A DNA stretch of 64,000 bases from positions 13,733,205 through 13,797,204 of the forward strand of contig NC_069134.1 of assembly GCF_026914265.1 (NCBI RefSeq). The letters are read 5' to 3'. This document shows positions 47,966 through 59,575 of the stretch, piece by piece. Below the pieces are notes generated by a model. The model saw nothing but the letters and a program-made list of their open reading frames with translations. It made no database searches and was not told the DNA's origin. Made by a program: the position numbers and the translations under genes. Each line of letters begins with the position of its first letter. Positions within the stretch are counted from its first letter, which is position 1. This DNA is from Mya arenaria. Lineage: Eukaryota; Mollusca; Bivalvia; Myida; Myidae.

Positions 47966-48480
47966 ACCCGTGACACCTTCCCGCTTCCCCGCCCCTCCCA
48001 CACGATATACCCCCTCACTCACAATATAGAATGAACCCCAGCCTCCCCATTGCTCTTGCACACTCTATTGTTTATACATATATATGAAAAATGACTTGTT
48101 TTTCGATAATTTAAGAAGCACCATTTAAAAACCATATTACCCCAACCACCCACTCCGCTTCTTCACCCACTCACGAAAATCCCCACCCCCCAACTCGAAG
48201 TAGAGTATGAACCCCAGCCCCAGCCTCCTCAATCCCCCTCACACACTTTATTGCCATGTATTGAATTGTATACAGTACTTATTAACATTGAAGTGTTTTC
48301 GGTAATGAAAGTAGTTTTAAGACTTTTTATAGCCCGTACCCCTCCGGTTTCCCACCCCTCCCCACCTCACAAAAAATACCCCCCCCCCCCCCACACACAC
48401 ACCCACAATATTGTATGAATCCCTGCCTCCACCACCCCTCGCACTATCTACTATTGTATATATATATATATATATATATA
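47966..48480. repeat. C-rich degenerate tandem repeat, about 180-bp period, ending in (TA)n
   Basis: Three diverged units begin near 47966, 48140 and 48330. Each holds a C-rich stretch (accc..cacccactc..acccccc), then gtatgaacCCCagcctcc, then an AT-rich part. A C run plus (CA)n lies at about 48380-48405 and (TA)n at about 48456-48480. Confidence 0.65.
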
Positions 48481-49051
48481 CTTTCAATGGAAATTGAAGT
48501 GTTACTGGTAATTCGGGCATTCGGTTATTCCACCAACCGACATTGGGTGTATATGTATTCACGTTTATTTGTTTACATCCGGAAAAACAAAACAGAATCA
48601 GCTAACGCCAAGCCAGCAGCCAATAGCTAGCAGCCAATAAGTGTTTGCGTTGACTACGGAAATAGATACGACGAAATAGAGAAAATTGCCAAATACATTA
48701 AGTCAGCAGCCAATAAGGAATTTAATCATAACCGCAATAAATTTTGCACTGAAAATTCTTGAAATGCAACAGATTGTGGAAGTAAAAGGAAACATGAAAC
48801 ACATTTATTGGTGAACGCTGAATAAGAATTGGACGTAATTCAGTTTAATGCAATAAATAAAATGATGAAAGAATATCGATTAAAGAAGACAACAAGTCTG
48901 GTTTGATATCAATAACATGATCGATCGCTGTATAAATGTATTTGTAACCACTAAACGAGGACTGGACGTTCTGTATGATGCAATAAATGTAATATTAAAT
49001 GAATATTAATGAAAAATTAAATAAACATGCAATGATGATCAATCTCTGAAC
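48481..49051. other. Spacer left of the satellite, no gene recognised
   Basis: Holds a short direct repeat of agcagccaata (about 48615, 48628 and 48705). A weak repeat with ggacgt and atgcaataaa occurs near 48830 and 48965. No coding frame was supported. Confidence 0.4.
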
Positions 49052-52000
49052 TTGGGTGGCTGTTACGACCAGAAGGAGGCGATGTGACGCCCCAAGACCG
49101 GGTACTGGCATGTAGGGGACATCCAGGGCTATCACCTAGCACCGCCCAATAACTTCCATCTTGGGGTGAGCTTGACCAAAATTGACCCCCAACGTCCAGG
49201 ACCCCCTATTTGGGTAAAACAAGCACATGGACCTACTTTGGGTGGCTGTTACGACCAGAAGGAGGCGATGTGACGCCCCAAGACCGGGTACTGGCATGTA
49301 GGGGACATCCAGGGCTATCACCTAGCACCGCCCAATAACTTCCATCTTGGGGTGAGCTTGACCAAAATTGACCCCAACGTCCAGGACCCCTATTTGGGTA
49401 AAACAAGCACATGGACCTACTTTGGGTGGCTGTTACGACCAGAAGGAGGCGATGTGACGCCCCAAGACCGGGTACTGGCATGTAGGGGACATCCAGGGCT
49501 ATCACCTAGCACCGCCCAATAACTTCCATCTTGGGGTGAGCTTGACCAAAATTGACCCCCAACGTCCAGGACCCCCTATTTGGGTAAAACAAGCACATGG
49601 ACCTACTTTGGGTGGCTGTTACGACCAGAAGGAGGCGATGTGACGCCCCAAGACCGGGTACTGGCATGTAGGGGACATCCAGGGCTATCACCTAGCACCG
49701 CCCAATAACTTCCATCTTGGGGTGAGCTTGACCAAAATTGACCCCCAACGTCCAGGACCCCCTATTTGGGTAAAACAAGCACATGGACCTACTTTGGGTG
49801 GCTGTTACGACCAGAAGGAGGCGATGTGACGCCCCAAGACCGGGTACTGGCATGTAGGGGACATCCAGGGCTATCACCTAGCACCGCCCAATAACTTCCA
49901 TCTTGGGGTGAGCTTGACCAAAATTGACCCCCAACGTCCAGGACCCCCTATTTGGGTAAAACAAGCACATGGACCTACTTTGGGTGGCTGTTACGACCAG
50001 AAGGAGGCGATGTGACCCCCAAGACCGGATACTGGCATGTAGGGGACACCCAGGGCTATCACCTAGCACCGCCCAATAACTTCCATCTTGGGGTGAGCTT
50101 GACCAAAATTGACCCCCAACGTCCAGGACCCCCTATTTGGGTAAAACAAGCACATGGACCTACTTTGGGTGGCTGTTACGACCAGAAGGAGGCGATGTGA
50201 CGCCCCAAGACCGGGTACTGGCATGTAGGGGACACCCAGGGCTATCACCTAGCACCGCCCAATAACTTCCATCTTGGGGTGAGCTTGACCAAAATTGACC
50301 CCCAACGTCCAGGACCCCCTATTTGGGTAAAACAAGCACATGGACCTACTTTGGGTGGCTGTTACGACCAGAAGGAGGCGATGTGACGCCCCAAGACCGG
50401 GTACTGGCATGTAGGGGACATCCAGGGCTATCACCTAGCACCGCCCAATAACTTCCATCTTGGGGTGAGCTTGACCAAAATTGACCCCCAACGTCCAGGA
50501 CCCCCTATTTGGGTAAAACAAGCACATGGACCTACTTTGGGTGGCTGTTACGACCAGAAGGAGGCGATGTGACGCCCCAAGACCGGGTACTGGCATGTAG
50601 GGGACATCCAGGGCTATCACCTAGCACCGCCCAATAACTTCCATCTTGGGGTGAGCTTGACCAAAATTGACCCCCAACGTCCAGGACCCCTATTTGGGTA
50701 AAACAAGCACATGGACCTACTTTGGGTGGCTGTTACGACCAGAAGGAGGCGATGTGACGCCCCAAGACCGGGTACTGGCATGTAGGGGACATCCAGGGCT
50801 ATCACCTAGCACCGCCCAATAACTTCCATCTTGGGGTGAGCTTGACCAAAATTGACCCCCAACGTCCAGGACCCCCTATTTGGGTAAAACAAGCACATGG
50901 ACCTACTTTGGGTGGCTGTTACGACCAGAAGGAGGCGATGTGACGCCCCAAGACCGGGTACTGGCATGTAGGGGACATCCAGGGCTATCACCTAGCACCG
51001 CCCAATAACTTCCATCTTGGGGTGAGCTTGACCAAAATTGACCCCCAACGTCCAGGACCCCCTATTTGGGTAAAACAAGCACATGGACCTACTTTGGGTG
51101 GCTGTTACGACCAGAAGGAGGCGATGTGACGCCCCAAGACCGGATACTGGCATGTAGGGGACACCCAGGGCTATCACCTAGCACCGCCCAATAACTTCCA
51201 TCTTGGGGTGAGCTTGACCAAAATTGACCCCCAACGTCCAGGACCCCCTATTTGGGTAAAACAAGCACATGGACCTACTTTGGGTGGCTGTTACGACCAG
51301 AAGGAGGCGATGTGACGCCCCAAGACCGGGTACTGGCATGTAGGGGACACCCAGGGCTATCACCTAGCACCGCCCAATAACTTCCATCTTGGGTGAGCTT
51401 GACCAAAATTGACCCCCAACGTCCAGGACCCCCTATTTGGGTAAAACAAGCACATGGACCTACTTTGGGTGGCTGTTACGACCAGAAGGAGGCGATGTGA
51501 CGCCCCAAGACCGGGTACTGGCATGTAGGGGACATCCAGGGCTATCACCTAGCACCGCCCAATAACTTCCATCTTGGGGTGAGCTTGACCAAAATTGACC
51601 CCCAACGTCCAGGACCCCCTATTTGGGTAAAACAAGCACATGGACCTACTTTGGGTGGCTGTTACGACCAGAAGGAGGCGATGTGACGCCCCAAGACCGG
51701 GTACTGGCATGTAGGGGACATCCAGGGCTATCACCTAGCACCGCCCAATAACTTCCATCTTGGGGTGAGCTTGACCAAAATTGACCCCCAACGTCCAGGA
51801 CCCCTATTTGGGTAAAACAAGCACATGGACCTACTTTGGGTGGCTGTTACGACCAGAAGGAGGCGATGTGACGCCCCAAGACCGGGTACTGGCATGTAGG
51901 GGACATCCAGGGCTATCACCTAGCACCGCCCAATAACTTCCATCTTGGGGTGAGCTTGACCAAAATTGACCCCCAACGTCCAGGACCCCCTATTTGGGTA

Positions 52001-52243
52001 AAACAAGCACATGGACCTACTTTGGGTGGCTGTTACGACCAGAAGGAGGCGATGTGACGCCCCAAGACCGGGTACTGGCATGTAGGGGACATCCAGGGCT
52101 ATCACCTAGCACCGCCCAATAACTTCCATCTTGGGGTGAGCTTGACCAAAATTGACCCCCAACGTCCAGGACCCCCTATTTGGGTAAAACAAGCACATGG
52201 ACCTACTTTGGGTGGCTGTTACGACCAGAAGGAGGCGATGTGA
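49052..52243. repeat. 186-bp satellite array, 17 units plus 36 bp, with six-unit higher-order repeat
   Basis: Nearly identical 186-bp monomers run head to tail, and the array starts and ends with the same 36 bp (ttgggtggctgttacgaccag and onward to gatgtga). Its 3192 bases equal 17 x 186 plus 36 minus 6, which is exactly accounted for by five short units (one of 184 and four of 185). Diagnostic variants (ggatac for gggtac, acaccc for acatcc, and a lost C in accccctatt) recur in the same order six units apart, so units near 49878-50805 match units near 50992-51919. The monomer is visibly more GC-rich than its surroundings. On the minus strand each unit has 61 sense codons and one stop. Confidence 0.96.
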
Positions 52244-52604
52244 TCGCTGGAGCTTATTTTTGAGTAGTCGAAGCATTGGCACGTACATATAAAACAATGA
52301 TTGGTAATGCCACTTTCCAAGGTTGGTAGGCATTTGGAATTTCTTCAATCACACATGGGCTATTGTGATCGGAAAAGTTTGGTTTGACCACATTAAACAT
52401 ATTATCATTTTTTTATGCAATGCTATATTGTTTGAACATACACTATGTGCAAGTTTTTTTTCGATAAATGAAAATTTGTAAATTATGTATTTCTATCTGT
52501 AGTTAAACTAAATCCTTTGGCTAATTGCAAGTTGGTCAAAACTACCAAATGAAGGGGGAAGAAAAAGCATTTAAAAGGTGTATGTCGCTGAATTCCAGCT
52601 TTAT
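52244..52604. other. Spacer between satellite and hAT MITE
   Basis: AT-rich sequence with no gene, repeat or site recognised. Confidence 0.4.
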
Positions 52605-52612
52605 GCAGATAT

Positions 52613-53411
52613 TAGGGATGCAAACAAATATTCGAATATTTGAATATTCGATGGGTTTTTTTGGTATTCGAATGTCAAAATCGGTATTCGAATATTCGAT
52701 GGTGTTTTGTTTTGTTTAATAAATATAGTAATAAATATTTTGCCTACAACGCTTTGTTGTTTTTAAGATTCGGTTGTCTTGTTTTTACAACGATTGGTCC
52801 ATAATGCCAGAGGTGTGAATATGATGACAATACACTTAACACGCGTCATATCGTCGGGTCCTATAAAAAGTCCTCGTAACTTTACAATAACCGGCTGAAG
52901 GACACTTGACACAAAAGCATCAATTATTTTCGATAAATTGCCTCTATCAATTAAAATTTCTAAAATAAACTAGTTCCCAGGTTGGTTTGGTTTTTCCAAT
53001 GTTTTTAATTAGAGGTCAATCCCAGAACGAGGATGCTCGTCGTACGGAAAGACCATCGATGGCGCATAACGCCAATTAACCAGAAATCCATCTTAGTTCA
53101 CTTTTTTTACAAACATGAAGGCAGGGGAATATAAATTAAAAGTTTTTGTGTTTTTCTTTGTTCATAAAGTATTACTTTTTATTTTTCTGAAATGAGGAAT
53201 TTCAGAGGCTAATTGGTGAAATTCAGGGTCCGCCGCGCTTAGTGGTTGCGACAAAGTAGAGCTGAAATGCCCCGTCTAGTACTTTAGCGAATATTGTAAT
53301 AGTTTACAACAACTTTTACAAGGTATATTTTGGTAATCAAATATTCGAATATTCGTTCGAAAGAATAACCGAATATTCGAATATCAATTTTGCCATTCGT
53401 TTGCATCCCTA
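52613..53411. mobile_element. hAT-family MITE with perfect 8-bp target duplication
   Basis: A 799-bp element starts TAGGGATGCAAACAAAT and ends in the inverse, ATTCGTTTGCATCCCTA. It is flanked by identical GCAGATAT octamers at 52605-52612 and 53412-53419. Both subterminal regions contain repeated ATTCGAATATTCGAATATTCG-type motifs, plausible transposase-binding sites. No transposase frame is present, so movement would need an autonomous hAT elsewhere. The intact duplication suggests a fairly recent insertion. Confidence 0.92.
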
Positions 53412-53419
53412 GCAGATAT

Positions 53420-54590
53420 CTTTTCTGCTTGTCAAGGGGGAATACTGCGTAGGAGATTGATTTACACCGGCTAGCAGACAACAGGTTTGAAGCCTAGACG
53501 CAGATTTGTATTTGAGGGTGTGTCCACCAATTTCGAATAAAAATTGCCCAAAATAAAATAAACAATAGTAAAAGAGTAGTTGTTTAGCAGAAACAGTCGC
53601 ATTATATAGTTTTTAGAAACAGAAAATCCCCAAATTTACCTCAAATGCTTTATAGATTGAAATTTGGGATCCCAAATCGCATCTAATGATCCCCAATATT
53701 AAAGCATCTTACTATGACCAAACTATTGTGCTAGCAGATGTCCGTATCATCGGAGGCTACACAGGGGTAACATTTAGGTTAGGATAAGAGGTACCGTAGA
53801 GTAAATAGTGGTAACTTTAAGGGGAACAAGGTTTTTTCGATAAGAAGTATTGTTGAGTATCGAATATGTTTACTTTAAGTTTGAATGAGCTAACATAGCT
53901 TTTTTTTAGGTTTATAAACTAGTGTAACAGATATTATGTACATATTTTCATAAATTTAATTAATTATTTAAATTAAATAAAATAAATAGAATAATATTTT
54001 GTAAAGATATAAATGTGTAAGTATCATTTCCCGAATTTTGCCATTTGAAGCGGTAATTTATCAAAGCCTCTGTCATTAATAATCTTTCATCAAGTGTATA
54101 CATATGTAGATATCGCAAATCAGCATTGTAATCCGGGATATGACATCATGGATCGCTAAAGATCATCACCGTAGTCCCGGATAGTTCAAAGACTCTGACA
54201 TTAATATACATACATGCATTAAGACTTTCGTTATACATGGATATATATATATAGATATATGTGTTTATGTCACATAAACCGTGTTGTAATCAGGATATGA
54301 CATCAATGAACGCTAAACGACATTTCCTACCCGGGATAGTTCATAGCGTATGTCATATGTCTGTCATGTTTCTTATTGAACATCCATAAATAAGAAACAA
54401 TATTTCCAAAAACAATCATAAACAAAAATAATTCAACACATATTTTTGTTAAGTTGCCAACCATGTTGTTATTGAACTTAAAACGCCGCAATGCGATATC
54501 AAGATTTAATATCTGCGGTCATTATTTATAGTCAATTATTTCTTGTATGAATTAACCTAAAGCAATCGGGCAAAAACCATTGTTTCTATC
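53420..54590. other. Intergenic with a 156-bp-spaced repeat pair
   Basis: No gene seen. A motif of the type TTGTAATCMGGGATATGACATCA recurs at about 54126 and 54282, each followed by ccGGGATAGTTCAwAG, giving two diverged units with a period of about 156 bp. A (TA)-rich run lies near 54240. Confidence 0.5.
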
Positions 54591-55460
54591 TTAAGTTACA
54601 GTGACTTTTAATCTGACCCTGACCCCACCCCGTCAAAGGCAATCCTAAGCGAGCTTGTCGCATAATGTACCGACACATCAACCTTCATTACACTTAAACT
54701 GATTAATAAATATCCATCATTTCTTACTTTAGTTTGGGGCGGAAACCATGCCTTAATTTTTAGTAACTGTTACCTTCACTTGACCTCGCTCCCTTGAAAG
54801 CAACCTAGCTTAACACAAAAGTTATCTACACATTAATTGCATTATTATCTATCAACTTCTTACTTAAGTTATTGAGCGGAAAGCGGTTTCTTCTATTTTA
54901 GTAAGAGTGACCTTTACATTTACCCCCTACTTAACAATCCCAAACTAGCTCTTAACATAGCTACGTACCCAACAACTTTCATCACTATCCTTAATTTTTT
55001 ACTTAAATCATTGGACAGAAACCAATTTCAGTAACAGTGTCCTTGACCTTTATCCCCTCAAAAGCATTTTAAGCTAGCTCTTTACATTTTCTATCTACAC
55101 ACCAACTTTCAATACTAGCCATCAATTCTCACTTAAGATATCGGGCGGGAACCTTTTTATATTTTTACAGTGTTCTTCAGTTTTACCTCAGCCCGCTCCT
55201 CAAAAGCAATCCCAAGCTAAGCTAGCTTAACACATAAGCTACCTACAAACCAACTTTAACAACTATCAATCAATACATACTTTAGCAATTGTACGGAAAC
55301 CAATTCCGTAACAGTGACCTTGACATTAAGCCTCTCAAAGCAATTCCAAGCTAGCTCTTCACATAATCTCATAACTATCTTTCAGCACTATCCATCAATT
55401 CTTACTTAAGTTATTAGGCGGACACCATTTTTCATTTTTTATTGTCAGTGCCCTTGGCCG
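54591..55460. repeat. Degenerate tandem repeat, about five or six units of 120-170 bp
   Basis: Recurring blocks read CAGTGACCTTGAC, then cccCTCAAAAGCAAT, then AAGCTAGCTCTT, then CCAACTTTCA.CACTATCCATCAATTCTTACTTAAGTTATTGGGCGGAAACC. Units start near 54597, 54765, 54905, 55033, 55165 and 55310. The layout resembles the tandem cores of elements A-C, possibly in reverse orientation. No clear inverted ends were found. Confidence 0.6.
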
Positions 55461-55880
55461 AGACCCCATCCCCCATAAAACTGTTTCATACCCATAGAAA
55501 TGATCATTTAAATAACTGATATAGCTTTTATGTCACTTTCTTAAATTTCATGACTTAGAATGCACACGGATTAGTAGTATTCAATATGTTTGTCAAAGAC
55601 CAGTTGATCCATTTTGAATTCACTTGTATTGAGCGACAACTGCCCTGTGAATCCCTTTCTGACTTGCTACTATGCCATGTGATTGATTTGTGAATCTACT
55701 TATTTTGCGCTTTCACACTAGCAAACTTAAAACATTCAATCAACTCCCCTGTGACCGACATATTGAATACAATCTGCCATGTTTATTAACGTACAATAAT
55801 ATTTAATCTCATCCGTCACTTATTATTATAACTAACACTTTAAAACAAATCATTTTTTTACATCCTCAGTCTTGTTTTGA
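55461..55880. other. Spacer before LINE remnants
   Basis: No gene, repeat or site recognised beyond AT-rich sequence. Confidence 0.35.
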
Positions 55881-57670
55881 CAGGGAAAACCGAGACCCAA
55901 TATTGCAAAGTTAGAGCGATACAGTGATCGTGAGGTTGTGCGTGGTGCAGGAGTAAGACTCAACCAACGTCGAATAGGACTTTACATTAACGAGCAGTTT
56001 CCTTCAGAAATAGAGGAACGTCGAAGATATTTATTCCCCGTCATGAAATGATTTTAATTGAATCCAAATTGCAGAGAAAAATGCAAAATAGTTCGCTTTA
56101 ATCTATATGTTGGGAATAAACGGAATGACACAGAAAGTGATACGCTCGTGTTGCCTAAAAGAACATATAACACACGGGAGGACCTTGAATTCACGACGCC
56201 GAACAGATATGCAACACTTTCTGCCAATATAAGTGATGTCCCAGTGAGAAACAAACCCCTTTTCAGGTATCTTCACGCCAATGAAGAGACTTAAGTGAAA
56301 GGCCCCCGCAACGATACAGACGAAAAATAGACTCACAGTTATTACCTCTAAAACCAAGACTTTTGAGTTTAGAGGTAGATTTTCTCGACACGAATTCACT
56401 CTTGTAATGCTATTTTTAACGTTGATAGAGTCTGAATAAAAGTACCTAGAAGTGTTATTTGCTAGAATTGGCTCTTTTTGTAAAGCTTAAGAATATAGTG
56501 CAAAGCAAGCTACAAAAGCCACGTTAAGTTTGTTCACAAAAGCAAAACAATTATGTCTATCTATTGCCTTACAAAATGATGTTTTAAAGAAAAATGAACA
56601 AACGATTATAGTATATGTATGTGAAGTGCGTAGCTACGGAAATAATCATATATTAGAAAAAGTACTGTTATTTTTTTAAGTATGTATTGAATATGTTAAG
56701 CAGTATACTAAAGTGTATGGTTTATTGCGATACCAGTGTAAAGCGATTGCAAATGGAAATTGATACACAAACGATCAGTTATAGGTCAAAGCTAATAGTC
56801 CCACATTACCCATACTCAACTCCCAGTTGATATATTTTGGTATGCTTAGTAGATACATGTATATGCATGATGATAGAAAAAAACAATGGATAAAACACAT
56901 ATAAAATATATCTGTAAACTGTTGTATGATTAATATTTGGGATAATCATAAATTCCAAGCACATTACGCCAATAAACGAGGTTTATGATTAAATTTTGGC
57001 TACTGAAGTTGTTTCTGTAATTTTTCACATACATATTCAAAGGTCCGGTCAAATGAAACTATATGATTTATAAATAAATGATTGGTATTCTACTTTAAAT
57101 ACATCAAGAAAGTAGCTATAGACTGTATAAAAAAGCTTCCAATTGGAAGAATATTTAGTAAAAAAACTGCATTTTTTGGAAATATTTAGTAAAGTTTAAA
57201 ACAAAAAATATTCGACTACCATCTGAAGTAGGAAGCTGGAATAATATACAACTAAATGAAAGGAAATGTGGACATTGTGATAAAAACAGTATTGGTGAAG
57301 AATTTTATAATGTACTAGAATGTAGCTTTTTACAGAATACAGAATAAGATTTATCGAGAGAAAATTATAGAAATATCCTAATGGTTTGAAATTTAAAGAA
57401 ATTATGAAAAACATTGAAAAAGATAATACAAAATCATATAAATATGTAAATTCATTAAGATGTAACACTATGTCCTCCTCCATAAGTAAATATTGTTTGA
57501 ACAGAAATAATAAGTTTCAAAAATGTAGTAAGTATTAGAAACTCTGAAAAAATATATGTACTATTATGTCCAATATGTTTGTAATGCCTCATTTTGTTGT
57601 ATTCTATCTTTTATCATGCGCATTTTGTCCTGCATTTCTGATATTAGTGATTTTTAATAAACTTGGAAAT
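55881..57670 (+). mobile_element. LINE remnant with ORF1-like and RT C-terminal pieces, internally deleted
   Basis: The frame at 55884-56051 (GKPRPNIAKLERYSDREVVR, later EEIEERRRYLFPVMK-like) resembles the C-terminal RNA-binding domain of L1-type ORF1 proteins. A shifted frame continues it at 56058-56294. Directly after, near 56442-56680, come RT thumb-like pieces (YLEVLFARIGSFCKA, KAKQLCLSIALQNDVLKKNE), then a decayed Cys/His C-terminus near 57230-57480. The endonuclease and the polymerase core are missing between them. Several frame changes and stops show it is dead. Confidence 0.65.
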
Positions 57671-57889
57671 TTCTTTCAGAACAATACATCTAGAAATAGT
57701 GGTTCTGGTAAAACAAACAAGCCCATTCACATGTTACTTAAGCCATTAATTTATTATAATAAAATAATTAATTTCAATGCAATTGTATTGAATAACCACA
57801 AGTAATACCTGTTACAGAAAGGGATTGTGATCAACATAAGGAAATACTAGTCGATTATGTTTAGAAAACAAATATAAACGACATAATTT

Positions 57890-59575
57890 ATTATGTTATT
57901 CGGGACATGCATCAAATAACTGTCTGTTATCTTTCCCAGTCATATTACAAGACACAACCAGACCTAAGATAACCCGCCCACAAAATAGTCATTTAAAAAA
58001 GTCTGACTGGTTTTACTTAAAGTGCAGTGAGGCAAAACCTTGTATAAAAATGTTTTGTATGTACTAAACTGTAACAAAAAAATGATGATAACAGGCTTTT
58101 TATGTTAGACTACAGACTATCCTACTAGCGTTTGGTTAAGCGAAAACGTAGACAATATGAAAATAAAAATTAAGAAATAAAAAGGCTAAGATATTCTAAG
58201 CCTCGTGCTTGGATATAAATAACAAATGTTTGTATGGGAGATTTTGACAATTATTTTTCATCATTGCAAAATGATAAACCTTCTGCTGAAAACTATGAGG
58301 CAGGCGATTTTACAATCATGATTTTGAAAACTTAAATCGCAGGTTTGAGGAACTGGATAATTTTGGGCAGAAAATTATGACGTACTGAGCGATTCTCAAT
58401 TTGGATTTCGCAAGGGTCGGTCTACATCAGATGCAGTTTTTGTTTTCAATGCAATTGTGCAAAATATGTTAAATGATAAACAAAGATTGGATTTTTCCTT
58501 CATTGATATGAAACGCGCATTGATAGTGCTAGCTTAAATAGCTTCTGGTTAAAGTTATATACATGTAGATCAGGAGTTGATGGAAAAATGCTCGGAATTG
58601 ATAAGAATATGTATGCAATTGTCAATTCATGTGTAAAAAATGAAGCTGTCCGAATATTTTGATTGTGCCGTCGGCCTTAAGCAATGGAGGTAATGTCCCA
58701 AATACTATTGGCCCTTTTCATTGATAACTTACGTTACATGAATATTGTGTTAAATGGGGCCTAGAAGTTATTTAAGATAAAACAAAGGTCTTGGCTTTTC
58801 GTATTAAGGAAACTACGTAACAATAAAAAATGGTTATACGACAATAAATACCTTTAAACGGTTGATATTTTTTATTACCTTGGTCAAATTGTTTGACGCT
58901 TTGTAAGTATCACCTTGAATTATGGATGTGCAGTGTGGGGTTTTCCAAATCAAAAGAAGCGTATTCACTTAATATTTGGCAAAAATATACAAGGGGTTAA
59001 AACGAGCTCATGCAATATGGCCGTTTCTGGTGAATTAGGTAGATATCCATTATATGTACATAGATATGCTAGAATAATAAACTTTTGGTGAAGACTATTT
59101 CAGATAGCATTATTATAAATAAGCTATACAATGATATGTTAGGCAGTCTTGCTAATCGTAATAATTGGTTTAATGATGTAAAGACTTTGTCAATGTTGTT
59201 GTGTGGATAAACCAAAACTATGTTAATTTGACAAGTTTCATATTGTGTTTAAGAATAGAGTGCTCGATGAATTTAAACAGTTATGGTCTGAAAATGTTCA
59301 CAACAGTAATACCCTATGTATATTATATCTATAAATATAAAATGGAATCGAATTATATCTAGATGTTTTACACACAAAAATAAGAATGGCTTTGTCTAAG
59401 CTAAGATTGTCGTCAAATATACTACATATTGAAATAGGCCGATATAGCCGTAATATAATTGATTTGTCCTTATAGTTATTTGCCATGTTTCACTGTTGCC
59501 ATATTTAGTATTTGGCATGTCATGTTTTGTCAAGAGACTGTTATGTGTACAACAATAAACAAACTCTGTCTGACT
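57890..59575 (+). mobile_element. Decayed LINE remnant (linker plus reverse transcriptase)
   Basis: Recognisable blocks in shifting plus-strand frames are KKSDWFYLKCSEAK near 57995, MGDFDNYFSSLQNDKPSAEN near 58230, DSQFGFRKGRSTSDAVFVFN near 58395 and a CAVGLKQ-like stretch near 58670. The last is a LEYGCAVWGFSKS-like stretch near 58920. The 3' end has acaataaacaaactctgtctgactg. The distance between blocks is shorter than in an intact RT, so pieces are lost as well as frame-shifted. Confidence 0.6.

Noticed and set aside
48415-48630. 71-codon plus-strand frame
   Set aside because: Spans a (TA)n run and C-rich repeat with no splice or family evidence.
49136-52105. Repeated 61-residue minus-strand frames, one per satellite unit
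   Set aside because: The frame simply repeats because the 186-bp unit is divisible by three. Each unit has one stop, starts need GTG, and there is no splice or promoter context.
49052-52243. CRISPR-like regular repeat array
   Set aside because: There are no unique spacers. Whole 186-bp units are repeated head to tail in a eukaryotic setting.
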